Assembly: GCA_937996765.1 (NCBI GenBank)
Contig: CALKUG010000180.1
Coordinates: forward strand, 1 to 6,888
Direction of reading: 5' to 3'
DNA: 6,888 nt
From: an uncultured Ignavibacteria bacterium
GTDB lineage: Bacteria; Bacteroidota; Ignavibacteria; Ignavibacteriales; Ignavibacteriaceae
Position numbers and translations under genes: made by a program. The notes under the pieces were generated by a model. The model was not told the origin of the DNA and made no database searches. It saw nothing but the letters and a program-made list of their open reading frames with translations. This document shows positions 5,243 through 6,888 of this stretch, one piece after another. Every line of letters starts with the position of its first letter. Position 1 is the stretch's first letter.

Positions 5243-6595
5243 ATGGATAGGAAACGCGTTTTTATTGAAACCTACGGCTGTCAGATGAATGTAGCTGATA
5301 CCGAAGTGGTTCAAGGGATATTGGATAATCATGGCTATGATGTTGCTAACGGTGTTGAAGATGCTGATGTAATTTTATTAAATACTTGCTCTATTCGCGA
5401 AAATGCTGAGCAACGTATTTACGGACGTTTAGGGAATTTAAAGACAATGAAATCAACGCGGCCCCAATTGGTTGTTGGAGTGCTTGGTTGTATGGCAGAA
5501 CGATTAAAAACTAAATTAATCGAAGAAAAAAAGATGGTGGATATTGTTGTAGGGCCCGATGAATATCGCCGAATTCCCGAATTTTTAGACTCCGCTTTTG
5601 GTGGCGATAAGGGTATAGGCGTAAAACTTTCACGAACCGAAACATACGACGATATTATCCCCTATCGTGAAGACGGCCTTCAAGCGTGGCTTAGCGTAAT
5701 GCGTGGTTGTGATAAGTTCTGCACATTTTGCGTGGTTCCTTTTACCAGAGGCAGAGAACGCAGTCGCTCGTTAGAGTCTATTGTAGATGAGGTGCGTATT
5801 CTTTCCTCTCGCGGATTTCGTGAAGTTACATTGCTTGGGCAAAATGTTAATTCCTACGAAGATGGCGGAAAAGATTTTGCTGATTTACTTGCAGCAGTTG
5901 CCGAGGTAGATCGTTCGATAAGGGTTCGCTTTATGACATCTCATCCTCAGGATTTCAGTGAAAAGCTAATGCATACCATTGCTGCCCATAGTAATTTGTG
6001 TAAATACATTCACTTGCCGTTTCAATCGGGCTCCAACCGTATTCTTGAGTTGATGAACAGAACTTACACGGTTGAGCATTATTTGAGTATGATTGAAAAG
6101 GCAAGACAAATTATACCAAACGTGAGTTTTTCTACAGATATTATTACAGGATTCCCTACCGAAACCTGGGAAGACCATCTCGCTACCATAGATGTAATGC
6201 AAAAAGTTAAATACGATGGCGCCTATATGTTTATGTACTCTCCTCGAGAAGGTACAAAAGCATATAGAATGGAAAACGATGTAAGCGAAGAAACTAAAAG
6301 CAAAAGATTGCAAGAAATTATTGATGTGCAACGGAAAGTTTCGCTTGAATTAAACAATGCCATCATCGGAACGGAAGAAGTTGTTTTGATAGAAGGATTT
6401 AGTAAAAAATCGGATAAGTTCTTTTCAGCGCGAACAGATTCAAACAAGGTTGCGGTGTTTGCAATTCAGGAGGGATTGAGAGAAGGCGACTACGTAAAAG
6501 TACGTATTACCGGTGCAACCTCAGGAACCCTGTTTGCTGATTTCGTCCAAATGATTGAACCCTTTAAACAACCATCAGAATCGGCTGCGGTATAA
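5243..6595 (+). CDS. miaB: tRNA-2-methylthio-N6-dimethylallyladenosine synthase MiaB
   Basis: A complete 450-residue methylthiotransferase. MiaB adds a methylthio group at C2 of N6-isopentenyladenosine-37, next to the anticodon of tRNAs reading UNN codons, in the cytoplasm. The N-terminal MTTase domain has the three cysteines that bind the auxiliary [4Fe-4S] cluster: C13 in ETYGCQMN, C49 in NTCSIREN and C83 in LGCMAER. The radical SAM core carries the C-x3-C-x2-C motif (C156, C160, C163 in RGCDKFCTFC), followed by VVPFTRGRERSR, LLGQNVNSY (197-205), SHPQDF, HLPFQSGSNRIL and TDIITGFPTET (298-308). A C-terminal TRAM domain occupies about residues 373-436. The YGCQMN and VVPFTRGRE signatures favour MiaB over MtaB or RimO. 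Length is close to the usual 440-475. The ATG is preceded by AGGAAAGA. It is divergent from the acyl-CoA synthetase gene, and its TAA overlaps the ATG of the next gene, so the two are almost certainly co-transcribed. Confidence 0.97.
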   Translation: MDRKRVFIETYGCQMNVADTEVVQGILDNHGYDVANGVEDADVILLNTCSIRENAEQRIYGRLGNLKTMKSTRPQLVVGVLGCMAERLKTKLIEEKKMVDIVVGPDEYRRIPEFLDSAFGGDKGIGVKLSRTETYDDIIPYREDGLQAWLSVMRGCDKFCTFCVVPFTRGRERSRSLESIVDEVRILSSRGFREVTLLGQNVNSYEDGGKDFADLLAAVAEVDRSIRVRFMTSHPQDFSEKLMHTIAAHSNLCKYIHLPFQSGSNRILELMNRTYTVEHYLSMIEKARQIIPNVSFSTDIITGFPTETWEDHLATIDVMQKVKYDGAYMFMYSPREGTKAYRMENDVSEETKSKRLQEIIDVQRKVSLELNNAIIGTEEVVLIEGFSKKSDKFFSARTDSNKVAVFAIQEGLREGDYVKVRITGATSGTLFADFVQMIEPFKQPSESAAV

Positions 6596-6888
6596 TGCGA
6601 TTGTTTTTGTTGATGTTTTTTATCTTTTGTGTAACTGTTTACTCCCAAACAGTAAGCGAGTATCCTATACAACCTTGGATTGATCTTTTGAACGCGGGAA
6701 ACAAAACAGAAGCATTAAAACGATTTACTGAGCAGAAACAAAAAACGCCCAATGATGCAGCCGTGCTTTACTTTGATGCATTAGTAACCGAGGATGGTGC
6801 TGTTGCCCTGGAAAAATTCAGAGAGATGTATAACAAGAATAAAAAGTCGCAGTGGGCTGATGATGCTTTGTTCCGTTTATACGCTTAT
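6595..6888 (+). CDS. Exported protein, probably with TPR-like repeats, N-terminal part
   Basis: The frame begins with ATG sharing its A with the last base of the miaB TAA stop (TAATG) and stays open through all 98 codons to the window edge, so the C-terminus is missing. Residues 1-18 (MRLFLLMFFIFCVTVYSQ) form a signal peptide with a very hydrophobic core and a probable signal peptidase I site after V-Y-S, leaving an N-terminal Q, common in Bacteroidota exported proteins. The C at position 12 is not in a good lipobox. The mature part is helical: WIDLLNAGNKTEALKRF, NDAAVLYFDALVTEDGAVALEKF and SQWADDALFRLYAY have the A/L spacing of tetratricopeptide-like helical hairpins, as in periplasmic or outer-membrane repeat proteins, some of which end in a SPOR domain (not visible here). 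There is no separate ribosome binding site, so translation is probably coupled to miaB. Function is unknown. Confidence 0.82.
   Translation, partial: MRLFLLMFFIFCVTVYSQTVSEYPIQPWIDLLNAGNKTEALKRFTEQKQKTPNDAAVLYFDALVTEDGAVALEKFREMYNKNKKSQWADDALFRLYAY

Noticed and set aside
5966..6331. A 121-codon minus-strand open frame inside miaB
   Set aside because: It is antisense to the conserved radical SAM core of MiaB, has no start signal, and its product resembles no protein family.
1..6888. A new defence, mobile or multi-gene system
   Set aside because: The gene set is tRNA modification, alkylation repair, fatty acid activation, a small NTF2-like protein, a glycosyltransferase-like protein and two exported proteins in changing orientations. 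There is no transposase, integrase, CRISPR repeat, direct-repeat boundary or toxin-antitoxin pair visible.

Overview
The window (6,888 bp, roughly 40% GC by eye) looks like chromosomal DNA of a Bacteroidota member. The clearest marker is the first gene, which ends in a type IX secretion (T9SS) type A sorting domain, a signal essentially confined to that phylum. A -7 box of the TAnnTTTG type upstream of the acyl-CoA synthetase gene and a signal peptide ending in S-Q on the last gene fit the same assignment. I cannot name genus or species.

Layout. (1) Positions 1-348, plus: the C-terminal end of a secreted T9SS cargo protein whose start lies outside the window. (2) Positions 356-1690, minus, convergent with (1): a GT-B-like putative glycosyltransferase of a family I cannot name, distantly patterned like MGDG synthase/MurG enzymes. 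(3) Positions 1784-2134, minus: a small SnoaL/NTF2-like protein. A strong intrinsic terminator lies between (3) and (2), only a few bases upstream of the ribosome binding site of (2). (4) Positions 2257-3372, plus, divergent from (3): an AlkC-type DNA glycosylase, with HEAT-like repeats followed by an Ig-like domain. (5) Positions 3400-5094, minus, convergent with (4): an AMP-forming long-chain acyl-CoA synthetase. A long hairpin overlapping the stop codon of (4) separates the two. (6) Positions 5243-6595, plus, divergent from (5): MiaB, the radical-SAM tRNA methylthiotransferase. (7) Positions 6595-6888, plus: the start of an exported protein, probably with TPR-like repeats, overlapping the miaB stop codon by one base and running off the window.

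The genes are individually mostly housekeeping or maintenance functions (tRNA modification, alkylation repair, fatty acid activation) and do not form one pathway. I see no mobile element, phage gene, CRISPR array, RNA gene or defence cassette, and I do not think the window encodes a new multi-gene system. The points most worth a second look are the unclassified glycosyltransferase-like protein, the terminator placed directly ahead of its translation start (possible attenuation, and a start-site correction), an inverted repeat around the translation start of the SnoaL-like gene, and the repeated occurrence of Shine-Dalgarno-like leaders in a phylum that seldom relies on them.
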